The translations under genes and the position numbers were made by a program. A DNA stretch of 64,000 nucleotides, taken from assembly GCA_963854735.1 (NCBI GenBank), contig OY978109.1:744001-808000 (forward strand), in the 5' to 3' direction. This DNA is from Marvania coccoides. Lineage: Eukaryota > Chlorophyta > Trebouxiophyceae > Chlorellales > Chlorellaceae. Numbering within the stretch: position 1 is the first letter of the stretch; the number at the start of each line of letters is the position of its first letter. Below, piece after piece: positions 48,437 through 61,233 of this stretch. The notes under the pieces were generated by a model, which did no database searches, was not told the origin of the DNA, and was given only the letters and a program-made list of their open reading frames with translations.

Positions 48437-50683
48437 TCATTCTCTACCACCACCCAGCCCTGCGCTGCTATTCCTCTTTTCTTTTTTGAGGTTCAAAAAC
48501 GGGTGGGCAGCGGCCGCATGCACGTCCACGCGGTCGTCCTGTCGGTACGCTAAGCACTGCCTGATAAAGTCCTTGCAGTCCGTCGACACCGTGGGCTTTG
48601 CCGGGAAGGACACCTCGCGCGCGTTCAGCATCACCTCGTTGCGCAGGATCTGCTCCTGCGACTGCCCGTGCCCAAACGGCCGCTTGCCGTACAGCATCTG
48701 GTACAGAATCACGCCCACCGACCACACGTCCACCTTGTTGGAGATCAGCGGCGTGGTCTTCACGTCAAAGCACTCTGGCGGCAGGTACCAGTAGGTGCCG
48801 GCGCCCTGGCTGGTGAGCTCCATGCCCTGCGTGTGCCCCTCTTCCACCACCTTGCTCAGCCCAAAGTCTGTGATTTTGCACTCCCCGTTGGCGTCAAACA
48901 GGATGTTGGCGGGCTTGAGGTCGTAGTGAATGATGGAGCGGGGCTTGGTGTTGAGGTAGGACAGCGCAGACATGACCTGAGCGATGACGGCGCGAGCCTC
49001 GCGCTCTGGCAGCGTGCCGTGGGCCTGAGAGTAGGCCTCGAGGTCGCCGCCCGTGCACAGCTCGAGCACAGTGGCAAAGGTGTTGTTGTCGATCTCGAAG
49101 ATGTCGCGGAGCGAAACGATGCGCGGGTGCTTGAGCGCGCAGTGAATGTGGTACTCGCGCACAGAGTGCTTGACGTACGACGCCTTCTTCGCCTCGCTCC
49201 ACTGCGCAGACAGTTGGTGCACTTTGACGGCGCAGGGGCGCAGCGCGGAGAGATCAAAGGCACGGTATACCTCGGAAAAACCGCCCCGGCCCAGCAGGTT
49301 GAGCAACAGATAGCGGTTGTGCAGCACGGGAAAGTCGTTGAAGCGGGAGCCCTCCTCGTCGCGCACGCGCTTCAGCTCCCGCACGTGCAATGATTTTTCA
49401 GCCTCCAGCCGCGCCAAATCGCCGCGCAGCGAGTCTTCCTCCCGCTTTAGCGCCGCCAGTCGCGTGCGGTACACCTCCTCCTGCAGCACCCAATCGTCGG
49501 GGTGCAGCAGCCCCGCTGTCGAGGCCTCTCCCCCGCTGGCGCGATCGGCCGGCAACGGCTGCCCTGGCAGCGGCAGCCTCCGCTTGCACGCCTTTCTTGC
49601 CGCTTCTATGGCATCCCGCATCTCCGCCAACCCCCCCAACCGCTGCTGCAGGTCCTTGAACGCTGCTCCGTCCTCCCAGACCTCTTGCACGTCGATGCCA
49701 CGGCGGCGAACGCTGAGCGAGCCCAGGCGAGGGGCTGCCGCCTGTAGCTGGTGCAGCGTGAGCTCACGCTCGTGGCGGGCATTGTCGGTGGCCAGGCGGA
49801 GGATGATGCCGCGGGAGGTGGCGTCCCTTGCCGAGCGCTGCTCCTTGGCCTCGAGCGTTTCCCGACGCAGCCGCTCCAAGCTGGACTCCAGCGACGTGCA
49901 CTGCTCTTGGGCGCGCTGCAGCTCCTGCTGTTGTCGCCGGTTTGTGCTCCTGCACACAGAGATTTATATATATATAATGAAAAAAAGGTTAGTGTGAGTT
50001 CTTTTCAAAATTCAAAATTCAAAATTCTAATTCAAAAATCTGAATTTTTTACTGGGTGCTACGTACTTGAGCGCCTGGTTCTCGGCCTCCAGCGCGGAAA
50101 CGGGAACTGCAGCCGGTGGCCGCCCCGAGTCGCCCCCCGGCTGCGCCTCCAGCTGCTTCTGCTTGTCTCCTCCACCGCCGTGCAGGTGCGTAAAGTACCT
50201 GCTGATGGTGTTCTTCTGCTTGCCCCTGGAGGTGGGGGTGGTGCCGAGGGGCTTGGAGGAATCGTGCTGCGCGGCGTAGGGGGAGTGGCGGGGCGGCGCG
50301 GAGGGCGTGGTGGACCGCTCGCGCTTGGCAGCAGCGCCTGAAGAAACGCCGCCGCCCTGCAGCCGCCGCTTCTTGGCGTTGCTGCCATCCTCGATCATGG
50401 TCTCCGCGACGGCGTCGTTGCTGAGCCCGGGCTCCATCAGCGAAGCCTGAGGGGTGGTGAGGTAGGAGGGGCCAGCAGAGTGCTGGGGAGCGCCGCCGCC
50501 GCTGCCAAAGCTGTGCATCGAGTTGTTGCCCCCGTTCAAAATGGGGAGCTTGCCAGCCTCTTCGGAGCCGAGGGGGGAGGGAGGGACGCCCAGCCGGCGC
50601 TCCAACAACGCGATTCGAGCCTCATTGCTGGAGCCCAAATTACCCAAGACGGCGCGCACGTCGTCTATGTGGGCGGCTTCCAT
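48437..50683 (-). CDS. TLK: Tousled-like serine/threonine kinase
   Basis: Two exons, 50683-50067 and 49949-48437, join through a split Lys codon and encode about 709 residues. A disordered N-terminus (1-200), with a basic KKRR nuclear-localisation-like motif, leads to a coiled-coil region (about 205-410; ELQRAQEQCTSLESSLERL). The kinase domain (about 415-695) has GRGGFSEVYRAFD, AVKVHQL (ATP Lys), IIHYDLKPANILF (HYD in place of HRD, typical of Tousled kinases), KITDFGLSK, and GAGTYWYLPPECF as the activation segment. TLKs are nuclear kinases acting on the histone chaperone Asf1 in replication and repair. The gene diverges from the ArfGAP at 51126. Confidence 0.92.
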
Positions 50684-51125
50684 GGCGGATGGACTCGCTT
50701 ATAAATGGGAGGGTAATGAAATTCAAAATGAACTTGAAAAACGCGGGGAACACCGAGATGGAGGAACAAATATGTGGGGTTCAGCCCCAAAGCGGGCAGG
50801 CTCCTTGGGCTAGCTTTGCGGTATACACGTGAATCAAAATGAATCAACGCGGTGAAGTGTGCCGATGAAATTGCTTCAATTGTTTTTTGAATTGTTTTTT
50901 TGCTCGTCTTGCAAAGCACGAATGCCAGCACAGTGGCCCAAAAGCTCGCCAATTTGCCTGCTTTATACATTAAATTTCCGAGCATTAGCGAAACGAGTCC
51001 ATTCTGCTGCTGCACACGCTCGTGATTACCCATTTGAATCATTTTTTGTGCAAGTCATATAAGCACTTTAATTCCCCTCTTCCTGCATTTCCCTGTTGAT
51101 TTCCTGAAGGGAAGAAAACAGTGGC
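50684..51125. promoter_or_regulatory. Bidirectional promoter region, TLK/ArfGAP
   Basis: 442 bases between divergent start codons. AT-rich; no element recognised. Confidence 0.4.
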
Positions 51126-53954
51126 ATGGCGGATCCCATCGCCGTGTTTGCGGACGTGCGAGACTCCCCAGCGTTCGAGGCTCGATGCAATCAGCTTGAA
51201 AACTACAGCGAGACCCTGCGCTTCAGGACCAAACGGCTGGTGTCTGGCGGGCAAAAGTACTGCCAGAGCCTGGAGGACTCGTTCCAGGACTCGCTGCGCT
51301 TTGCCGACTGTCTGGAGGCGTTTTGCGCCGCCGACGCTGGAGGAGGCGAGACGCTGGGCGGCCCAGCCACTGCGCGCTTCGTGCAGACCATCCGCGAGCT
51401 CAGCTCCCTTATCGAGCTGCTGCGCACCCAGGTGGACCTCATCCTGTGCGACCGCCTGAGCCAGCGCTCCGCCCAACTGGACCGAGACGTCAAAGACGCC
51501 CGGAAACGCCTCACCCAGCGCTGCGCAGACTACGCCGCCGCGCGCTCCCGCCACCTGGGCCACCCTTCATTGGTGCAACGCGGACCCTGGGCCAACGGCA
51601 AGGACGCTTCGCGGGAGGCCAGCCACTCTGCGATGAATGCTGCGCGCGCTGCAGCGGATGAGGCGCGCTTCGACCTGGCTCGCCGGCTGTCGGAGGTGCG
51701 GACGCAGACCCAGCACGAGTTTCTCGAGACCATGGCTGGGGTGATGCAGGCGCACGTTCAGTACTTTGAGAAGGGGCACTCCACAGCCCAGTCGCTGTTG
51801 CCAGACGTGGAATCTGCGCTGCAGCTGGTGGGCAAGCTGAAGGTGGACACCGCTGAGAAGAAGGAGGATCTGGAGGACATGATTGCGGCGCAGCAGCTGG
51901 CCGACCAGACGCGGGACCCGGCGGATTTTTCTCCTTCAGGCAAAGGAGGGTCCGCCTCTGCCACGACGTCTCCCAGGGGGGGCACGCCCTCCCCTGGCCC
52001 GCTGCAGCACACCAACGCCACCACGGCTCTGGCTTCCGACATGGAGACCTACCTGCGGGCGACAAGCGAGACTCGGGGAGCGCAGGTGACGGTGCTGCGC
52101 CAGGGCTGGCTACTGAAGCAGGTGAATACTAGTTTCTTCTTTTTTAGATTAAATATATGCTGCTTCCTTGTACTGCAAAATTATATTCTTTTTCTAAAAT
52201 AAATGCAACCACTGTTTGCAGAGCTCCCAATTCAAGTCCAAGTGGCAGCGCCGGTTCTTCGTGCTGGACTCCACCGGCATGCTGTACTACTACTCCAGCA
52301 AGAACGACCCTGGGGAGCCCAAGACGCGGGAGCAACGCCCCCGCTCCACCGTTGGCCTGCTGACTGCCACCGTCAAGCCTGGCATGTGGGTGGAGAAGGG
52401 GCAGGAACGCACAGAGGCGTTCCCCTTTGCGTTTCGCGTCATATCCCCAGAGAGGGAGTACACGCTGCAGGCGGAGAACGACGTGGAGATGCGGGAATGG
52501 GTGGAATCGCTGCAGAGCGTCATTGCGGTGAGAAAATTTAAAGAAAATATGGAATTATTTCGGTTCCTTTTTCTTTTTTGTATCTAGAAAAAACTAACTA
52601 AACATCCTGCCAAACACCGTTGACCTGCAGTGCCTTCTCTCTGGAGTGATTGAGATGGACCTGGGAAGATTGCAGCTGCCAGCAAAGCCGACTCACTTCC
52701 GCGAAGAGTCGGTCTCGGTTTCAGAACGAGTTCGCTCCCCGCTGTCACCCACGCGTTCCATTTCATCAGAGTACGTCACTCCGGCGTCCTTCCCCATCAA
52801 CACCCCTCCCAACGTGGCCCTGGCATCGGTGCCAGGCAACGCCTGCTGCGCCGATTGCGGGGCGCCCAACCCCGACTGGGGCTCCCTCAACCTGGGCACG
52901 CTACACTGCATCGAGTGTAGCGGGTTCCACCGCAAGCTGGGCGTGCACGTGTCGAAAATTCGGTCACTCACGCTGGATGTCCGAGTGTGGGAGCCAAACA
53001 TGGTGCAGATGTTCCAGCGCCTGGGCAACCGCACCGCGAACACGATGTGGGAGGCCGCGCTGCCTGCAAGCATTGCACCGGAGGGCATTAGCTCTCCCCC
53101 GATGTCCCCTGACAAGAAAGAAGAGTGGGTGTGGGAGGCAGGCTCAGAAGACGGAGAGGAGGGGGGAGAAGGAAAGGGAGGGGGCAAAGCGGCGGCGGCC
53201 GCCGCAGCTGCTGCGCTATCTCATGTTGTGACGCAGCAGCTTCGGGCGGCGGACTCTGGGGAGAATCTGCCGCTGAAGCCGGCACCTGGAGCAGCGGCGA
53301 GGGAAAAGGAGCAGTTTATCGAAGCAAAATACGCGAGAAGGACGTTCATTGCCGAGGTAACGGCCGAGGAGCGCAGCCCTGTTGCACTGACCAAGGCGCT
53401 GTGGACTGCGGTGGGTGATGGCGACGTTGTGGGTGCCTATCGAGCGCTCGTTTTGGGCGCTGACGTGGCGAATAGCACGGGCCCCTCGGCCCCTGAGCTA
53501 GTTGAAAACACGCAGGCGATGGCGGGTGGTGCACGAGAGCGCATTTACACGCAGCGTGGCATGGGATTTGTGGGCATCGCGCATGCCGCTGCTGCTGCAG
53601 GGGACCCCGTTGTCATGGAGTTGCTGCTGCAGTGGGGGGCGCCGATGGGGGCGCGTGACGGATACGGCCGCACGCCGCTCATGTGAGAACAAACCATATT
53701 TCATTCTAAATTGAATTTTATTGGGTGTTATTACGGCGGATTAAAATATGCTGCTTTTGAGATAACCGGTTTTTTTTGGCGGACGTCGTATTTGCAGGTA
53801 CGCATTGATCCACGACAAGCCAGAGATTGCAAAGCAGCTGCTAAAGCGCGGGACCAAGCCCAACGATTTGGACGTGATGGGGCGGGGGGCACGCCAGCTG
53901 CTGGGAAATGCTTGCGCAGCAGACTCGGAACTCATGCGGCAGCTAACTGGCTGA
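51126..53954 (+). CDS. ACAP/AGD-type ArfGAP (BAR-PH-ArfGAP-ankyrin)
   Basis: Four exons, 51126-52121, 52222-52527, 52631-53682 and 53798-53954, close to about 836 residues. Domain order: an N-terminal BAR helical bundle (about 1-260); a PH domain (about 325-435; GWLLKQSSQFKSKWQRRFFV); an ArfGAP zinc finger (about 490-620) with CCADCG...CIECSGFHRKLG spaced C-x2-C-x16-C-x2-C and the catalytic Arg in HRKLG; an Ala/Gly-rich linker; and C-terminal ankyrin repeats (HAAAAAGDPVVMELLLQWGA; LIHDKPEIAKQLLKRG). This is the architecture of animal ACAPs and Arabidopsis AGD1-4. The protein should sense membrane curvature and phosphoinositides and switch off Arf GTPases at endosomes or the plasma membrane. 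Confidence 0.9.
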
Positions 53955-54278
53955 AGAAAAGGGTGGCGTGATAACTGGATACATATTAGGAGAAGGGGGA
54001 ATGATAATTGCACAATGCACAATGCATATTGACATTTTACTACTTTTTTTCTTCCATATTTATTTTAATCAGATTTTATGTAATTAAATTTTTGCACGCA
54101 TGACGCCACCTCGGAATGTTGTACAACACATGTCCAGATTTGTATGATTATTCTCTTTCCGTTAAGGTTTGATGGTGTCTTGTATGAATAATTCTTTCAC
54201 TGTTCAAACTAATGTGCTGACAGCAAATATTACAATTAGAAATTCGTCAATTTGAGGTTAAAAAGAAGATCAGATCAT
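53955..54278. other. Convergent intergenic region
   Basis: AT-rich 3' regions of the ArfGAP and NUP160 genes; nothing else seen. Confidence 0.45.
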
Positions 54279-57200
54279 TCACGCAGCATAAATGTCTGCA
54301 ATGATGCCCGTCTGCCGCTCCGCTGCCGCTGTCACCTTGGCCAGGCTCTTTCTCAGAGCGCCATGCACAGGAGATGACGCCGGCAGGCGCCCCAGCAGCT
54401 CCTCCAGCAGCGCATGCGGCAGGCACACCGCAGCCGGCCTTGGCAGCGCCACGCTCGGCACGCTGTGCACAAGCCTTGCCAGCGCGCGCACAGCCATCCT
54501 GCCCGCATCTTCCTCCCGCCCATGCTTCATGTACGCCCTCAGCAGGCTTGACACGTCAGCATTTGCAGAGGAGGCGGCGTCAGCGAGTGCGCCAGAGGGC
54601 GGAGGGAAGAAAGGCGCCAACAGCCAAGGCGGAGGGCACAGCTTGGGGTGCTCGGCCAGCAGAGCCTCCACCGCCACCACCCGCAGGTGGTACCCAGCTG
54701 GTGCAATCTCCTCGAACGCCTCCAAATGCCCCCTCAGCCGCTGCCAAGCACAGGCTGCAGCGGCAGCCGCAGCCGCTGCCTTGCTGCTGCTATCGCCGAT
54801 GCTGGCGCCGTCCGCAATGTCTTCAAGCATGGCCCCATTGCCGGCCTCTCCATCCTCCATCAGCATCTCGTCATCGTTACCGTCCGTTGTACCGCCTCCC
54901 ATTGCTGCCACCCCTCCAGCCAGCACCTGCAGCTGCAGCTTGGCTGCCATCTGCGCCAAATCATACACCACCTTTTCGCGCAAGCGGTGCTGCTTGGTGC
55001 CCACAAACGCGGCTTCTACCAGCGACACTGCTTCATCGTGCAGTCCCAACGTCAGCAGCTGCAGCAGTACGCTGTCAGCTCCGCCAATGCGGGTGTCACT
55101 CGGCAACACCGCAGCCACCGCAGCACGTGCAGCAGCCACTGCCAGCTCTCGCCGGAGGTCCTGCAGCGTCACGAGCGGGGGAGGGGGGTACTCCTCTTCC
55201 CCTCCGCCCGCCGCCCTTTTCGTCTTCGGCACTTTGGGGCTGGAAGCGATGGGGTCCTCCAGCCACGCCTGTTCGGGGTCCACCAGGCTGAGGGTCCCCA
55301 CCGCTGAGGTCAGGGCGCGGTGTGCCTCCCTGCTGGCTTCCTTGTCGGTGTCTGGCGTCTCGGCTGTCAGGCGGCGAGCGTACTCCAGCATGGCAGCAGC
55401 AGCGCCCTGGAAGTTGCCTCGCGCCACCTGAGAAAGGAGATGGAAATAGGAAGAGAAAAAATATAGATTAATCTGAAGGAAAAAAAGGGGGGAAACCCTG
55501 ATGCCAAAAAATTACTTCTTAAACAACAAGTGCCAGGAAAAACACCCTTCCAACTGACCTGGAAGTCGAAGAGCACTTTGTAGGGCTGCGGCACCTCCTC
55601 CAGGTCTGCCATTGCCGCCCTCCTCCTCAGCGCCCGCGTGGCCTCCTCCAGCAGGGACACCCACCCAGGGCGCCCAGAGGCAGACACCAGCAGCGAGGAG
55701 TGGGCGTAGGGAAGGGCGCACAGCGTGGCCACCTCGCCCTTTGCCGCCAGCTCGTTGACCAGCCGCCGCAGGCAGTCCACCTGAAGACAGTTGGGGAATA
55801 AAAACAGGCGTGCTGTCAAGGAGAATGCTAAAAAAAGACAATATTTTCCTATTGTAATCGTTTGCAAGTATAAATAAATAAATAAATAAAACAAACGAAT
55901 CATTGTTACACTCCCTCTTAAAACAACCAAATCATTATCAACAAAATTATCAGCTGACTGACCTGCATCTCGGCGTCCTCGTTCCCCAGCAGCGCAGCGT
56001 ACGCCGCCTCGTACTCCCCCGCCTGCAGACAGAACGTGAATGCAAATGACCACAGCCACCCCGCCCGCCTCACCCTCTCCCCGCCCATCTCGTCCCCAGG
56101 CAGCGCATTGTCAACGTGCTGGGCTGCTGCCATGGCAAAGCGAGAGGCCACTGAGGGGCACCCCAGCCGGTCGTACACCCCCATCAGCGTTTCATGGTAG
56201 TTCAGCTCCTCTGCGGCGGCCTGCACCGGGTCGGACGACCCCCGAGGGGAAATAACTGGCTGGGCGGTGGTCTCGCCGCCGCTGCACGACTTCAAAGCCT
56301 CCAGCCCTGCCGCCACGCCCTCCAGCTGTCGGAAGTAGTACTTTCGGTTGGAGTACATGGCGGCCACGCGCAGAAACAGCGCCACGCTTTCGTCTTCGAG
56401 GCGGCGGCGGCGGTGGGGCGACAGCGGACCGATGGTGGGGTCCTGCAGCGCCATGGCTTTGGCGCAAGCTTGCAGGAACAGCAGGCGCACGTCATCATCC
56501 GCCCACTGCCGCGCCACCAGCGCGTGCAGCCGCGTGAGGCCCACAGAGTCGCGGCTGCGCACCAACGAAGGCAGCAGCCGCCAAATGCGCACCAAAGCCA
56601 TCACCGAGGCGGGGCCAGGCACCAGCGCCTGTTCAGGGGCAGAGATGTTGTGCTCGTCGCGCGCCCGCGCCGAAAACTCGTCCTTCACGCCCAGCAGCCA
56701 CCGAGCAAACGACGCTGCCACTCGCTGCAAATCTGTGATGTTGCGCACCACGTGGGCGTTGATTTGGGAGTGGAACTTGGTTAGCAGGTCTTCAGCAGGG
56801 TAGCGAGACCGCGACGCCACCGTGTCGCCCCCCCGTGGCATCAGTCTCGCCCGCTTTTGTGCCGTGTCTCCCCCGCCCAGCAGAGACACCACCACTGGCG
56901 CATCTTCTGTCGCATGGTGGGGGTCGCCCTCGCCTACATCTGCAGCAGCCAGCAGCGGCGTGGAGGTGGCCCAGAATGCCACCCCAGCGATGGCCATCAT
57001 GTCTTCGGTTCTGTCGGCCAGCGGTCCCCTCATGAACCGTCGCTCTGCATCGGACACGCGCCAGATGCCCAGCGTATGGGAGCGCACGACGTAGTGTCCC
57101 AGAAGAGACACCCCCAGCAGGCAGTCGCACAGCGCGGCCGCCACTTGGTGGGCGTGCGTCAAGGCGGCAGCCACCAGGGGGCGGGAGAAGCGAAACAGAG

Positions 57201-59575
57201 GGGAGCGAATGGGGTTGCCCTTGAGGGGCACGAGATGGCGAGACAGCAGCGACACCAGCATCTCCAGCGCCCGCGTGAAACCCGTCTCGGAGGCTGACGT
57301 GCACAGCGGGGCAAGAATGAGCGGCAGGCGTCGGCGGGCGGCGCGCCACTCATCCGTCGCCCCAGCTCCCCCCCCGGTCATCAGAAACTGCCCCACGGTG
57401 GGCAGCAGCTTGCTGCGCAGGTCCATCCCGCTGTGCATGGCCGTTCTCAGCAAGGTGAGCGCGGGCATGCCGCCACACAGCTCAATGACTGAGGACGCAG
57501 CGCGCAGCACGCACCGCACGCTATCAATGTCCCGCCGGATCAGCCCCTCGTTCCAGTCCCTGGGCCACGACCCTCCCGCCACCAGCTCCGCCTCAGAGCC
57601 GCCTCTCACCATCGACAGCCGGAGCCCAGACCGAATCAAAACCAGACCCTGGTCGCCAATCTGGTTGGTGGTCAGCTGCACCAGACCTCGGGGGGTGTAT
57701 ATCCCGCGCATGGCTGTGCTGTAGGCGTCAAACACCTCCGCCCACGCGCCTGGCGCGCCGTTGGGATCCTGCGCCGACCCCGCCGCCACAGCGCTCAGCA
57801 GGCAGGCCTGAAGGGCGGGAAGGTCTGCGGCGAGGACGTCCACTTGGTGCTCCTGGGGGATGGGCCACCGCAGCGCGGCCAGCGCGTCCTGCAGGGCCAG
57901 CCTAGACAGGCGGCCTGGCGCAAGAATGGCATCGGCAAAGCCCGCCATTGCGCCCAGGCCCCCATCTTTGCGTTCGATGGCTGCGTCGTCGTCTTGGGTG
58001 CCGGTGGCCTCTGCCAGCGCGGCAGCGAGCCCGCACATGGCCTGGAGGTGGCCTGGCTGCGATGGGCTGGCGGTCTGCAGCTGGTCCTCAATCAGCTGCA
58101 CCTCCACGGCTGCAATAGATTAATGAGGGGGGTGGGTAAGGTACGCTTCTTTTAATGTGGTAAAAAAATCAATACACTAAGGGGGGAAATGATACAAAAA
58201 CAATCCAGCAAGGTTGTGAGTTGACAAAAGATAAATGAAAGACTACTCAAGACTGCTCTCAGGTCTCACCTGCATTGGTCATAGCGTCTGTGAATGCCAG
58301 TGGCACGCAGTCCAGGGTCCTTTTCCCGTGTCCATCTTCGTGCAGCATCCACACCGCCATGGAGTGCTCCCTGGTGTGCTGAATCGCCATGTCTACCATA
58401 CGATGCACCCCCCTGGCCAGCCGAGGCCCGCCCTGGACGGACACCTTCATGGCAGACCCTCGATCTTCGAGGATGAGCTCGAAAGTGCAGAGGTAGCCGG
58501 AGGTGGTGGCAGAGGAGTCAATGGGCTCAAAAAACAGCAACAAGAAGGAGCAGGTGGCATCCAGGGGGTCCACTGAATTACAAATAAAGGGGGAAATGGT
58601 TATAAAACTGATTTCATGCATTCATACCATAATATATAAAAAAACAGTCTCTCGCATGTTTATTTGCAATCATTTCTCACCTGCCACTCTGGCCAGGGTC
58701 ATGCGGAGGTCGTCCGCCTGCCCCCGCGGCATCATCTCTCCCACGTGCAGCAGCTTGCGCGCCTCCAGGTCCCACATACGCAGCACAGCGCCAGCGTGCA
58801 GCGTGCACAGCAGCGCCCGGTCCATGAACTGCAGCTCGACCATCTGCTCTATGGGAGACTCCTTGCCACGCGCAAAGAACCCCCCGATGAGGGAACCCAG
58901 CAGCCCAGGCCCAGGCGTCAGCTCAAACGCAGCCTCAGGGACGGGGCTGTCCACCGGGACACACACAACGCTGCCCAGTGCTGTGCCAATGCACACCAAG
59001 TCAGCCACGTGCAGCAGGGTGACAGGCGCGCCCAGGCGCTCAAAGAAGGGGGCCAGAGGGACGACGGTGATGGAGCCACGGGCGGACAGCGCGACGGAGA
59101 GTGGCTGCCTTGAGGCGGCGGCGTTGGAGAAGGTGTGGGTGGTGTTGATGATGGTCAAACTGCCGTCTGCTGTGACTGCGAAGATGCGGTTGCCGTCCAT
59201 GGTGGGCGCGCTGGTGATGGAGGGCAGCAGCGGCGCTGGAAACTGCAGGTGCACTGCATCTTCGTACTGCTCCGAGTCTTCCACCGAAAAGTTGGCCAGG
59301 CTGAGGGTGGAGGGGCGGTCGGGGTGGAGCTCCCACAGCACGACCTTGCTCTCGTTTTGGATGGATGACAGCGAGATGGGGTTGTAGATGTTGGCGTTCA
59401 GCGTGCAGCCCACACAGTCTTTGGCAGCGGTGCCGCCGCCGATGGCAAACTGCTGCGATGTTGCTGCTGCACCGTGATCACCGACGGTGATGGTTGGGAT
59501 GGTGGGCGGCTGCTCCAAGCACGACAGCGGCACCTCGAACGCCAGCGTCGGCAGGTCTTGGCTTCCGGCCATCAT
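54279..59575 (-). CDS. NUP160: Nucleoporin NUP160
   Basis: Five minus-strand exons, 59575-58681, 58572-58270, 58109-55963, 55780-55559 and 55427-54279, close to about 1571 residues (phases 1, 1, 0, 0). The N-terminal about 500 residues form a beta-propeller (SKVVLWELHPDRPSTLSLAN; RALLCTLHAGAVLRMWDLEA). The rest is alpha-helical. Order, size and motifs (LLPSLVRSRDSVGLTRLHAL; LNYHETLMGVYDRLGCPSVA; AMADLEEVPQPYKVLFDFQV) fit Nup160, a Y-complex scaffold subunit of the nuclear pore, called SAR1/AtNUP160 in Arabidopsis. The propeller could also suggest Nup133 or Nup155, but the propeller start and the late CLRRLVNEL...YKVLFDF region favour Nup160. It shares a 364-bp divergent promoter region with V-ATPase subunit D. 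Confidence 0.82.
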
Positions 59576-59939
59576 TTTTCTTCAGATTTGTATATTATTA
59601 ATCAAACACATGGGAACATGCAGCCGGTTGCAGCGGCGGTGATGTTCAATACCAGATGTTTGTAATCAAAAATTTAAATGTTATTTCTGTGTGCAACGCA
59701 AGCTGGGAGATCAAGAATTTGGTGGGAGAGAAAAACAAATTTTCACACTTGCTAGCAGACGCATATTTTTTTTCCATTATTTTTTATTGAATTGTGAAGA
59801 GAAGGGCCTGCTTAGTCCGAAGGAGAAGAGACTTGATCAACCTGGAACTGTTCTTTTAATAATTTGCAAACACATTTGAGGGGCATAAAAACCCTATTTT
59901 TGCCGTCTTCCGTAGCCAGCCCATCGGGCGACACGCAGG
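59576..59939. promoter_or_regulatory. Bidirectional promoter region, NUP160/V-ATPase D
   Basis: 364 bases between divergent start codons. AT-rich with nothing further recognised. Confidence 0.4.
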
Positions 59940-60798
59940 ATGTCGTCGCAGAACAGGTAGGGTATCGCCTGCATTGCACTGCATGAACCTGACTGACCCT
60001 CGCAAGATTCAATCCTCCTCCCTCGAATAAACATTTCACCCTCAATTAACCTTCCAAACGCGCAGGCTTCCCGTCGTGCCCACGGTCACCGTGCTGGCGA
60101 TGATGAAGGCCCGGCTGCTGGGCGCCACCAAGGGCCACGCGCTGCTGAAGAAGAAGGCCGACGCACTCAACATGCGCTTCCGCCAGATCCTCAAGAAGAT
60201 CGTGCTGGCCAAGGAGGAAATGGGCACCCTGATGAAGGCGTCCTTCTTCTCTCTGGCCCAGGCCCGCTACTCCACCGGCGAGTTCCGCCACACAGTGATG
60301 GACAGCGTGGACCAGGCATCGGTGCGAGTCAAGCTCAGCCAGGACAACGTCGCGGGCGTGAAGCTGCCGCGGTTCGAGAGCGTGCGGACGGGCAGCGACC
60401 CCAAGCTGGGCATGATTGGGCTGGGCACGGGCGGCAAGCAGATCCAGGAGTGCCGTAAGTCATTTGTGGAGGCTGTGGACCTGCTGGTGGAGCTGGCGTC
60501 GCTGCAGACCGCGTTCTTGACGCTGGACGAGGCCATCAAGACGACCAACCGCCGCGTGAACGCGCTGGAGCACGTGGTGAAGCCCAAGCTGGAGAACACG
60601 ATTCAGTACATCAAGGGCGAGCTGGACGAGCTGGAGCGCGAGGAGTTTTTCAGACTGAAAAAAGTGCAGGGCAACAAGAAGAAGCACGCGCAGAAGGCAG
60701 CGGAGCTGGCGAAGCTGGCGGAGGTGCTAGAGGTGGATGCTGTCGTCAGCAGCGGCAATGTGTTGAATGCCGACTACGACGCGGATGTGATTTTCTAA
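59940..60798 (+). CDS. V-type proton ATPase subunit D
   Basis: The first exon is only 17 bases (59940-59956, coding MSSQN plus part of an Arg codon). The second is 60066-60798. Together they give 249 residues, typical for subunit D. Motifs of the central rotor stalk are clear: VPTVTVLAMMKARLLGATKG, then HALLKKKADALNMRFRQILK, a C-terminal helix with TNRRVNALEHVVKPKLENTI, and LDELEREEFFRLKKVQ. The long N- and C-terminal helices pair into the coiled-coil axle linking the V1 hexamer to Vo. Function is acidification of vacuoles and endomembranes. Confidence 0.94.
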
Positions 60799-61233
60799 AG
60801 AGGGAAAAAGGATACTACCATTTGGCATGGGTGTGCGGTTGGCTGCAGTTTGGGTGTGTTTTGGGCGGCTGTTATTATTCTTGTAATGAAAATAATTTGT
60901 TATAGTTTTACAAAAAAAGCAACTGTAAAATAGTAGGCGAGTATAAAAACTAACATGTGACTGCCGGCTCAAAAGCAGCAAACAGACCATACTCACAAAG
61001 GAAAAATTCAATCCGAGGCGTTGAAGAAAGAATCATGTGTTGAGTTTGCTGTCCCACTTTTCACCAGCTCACTAGCTCGCGAAACCAAGTAAAGGGGACG
61101 ACAAAAAAGGGTCATGAATGAATGAATGAACTGAAATTTAAGGTAACGAAATTATTCTCTTGACGAAAGAAGAAGGAAAGAAATGGAAAGGCAGAAAATG
61201 ATGAAAGAAAAATAAGAAGAATTCTGACAATTA
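60799..61233. other. Convergent intergenic region
   Basis: AT-rich; contains the 3' ends of the V-ATPase and zeaxanthin epoxidase genes. No further feature seen. Confidence 0.45.

Noticed and set aside
54292..55431. 379-residue plus-strand ORF opposite NUP160
   Set aside because: Ser/Ala-rich shadow of the NUP160 last exon, which closes in phase with the other exons.
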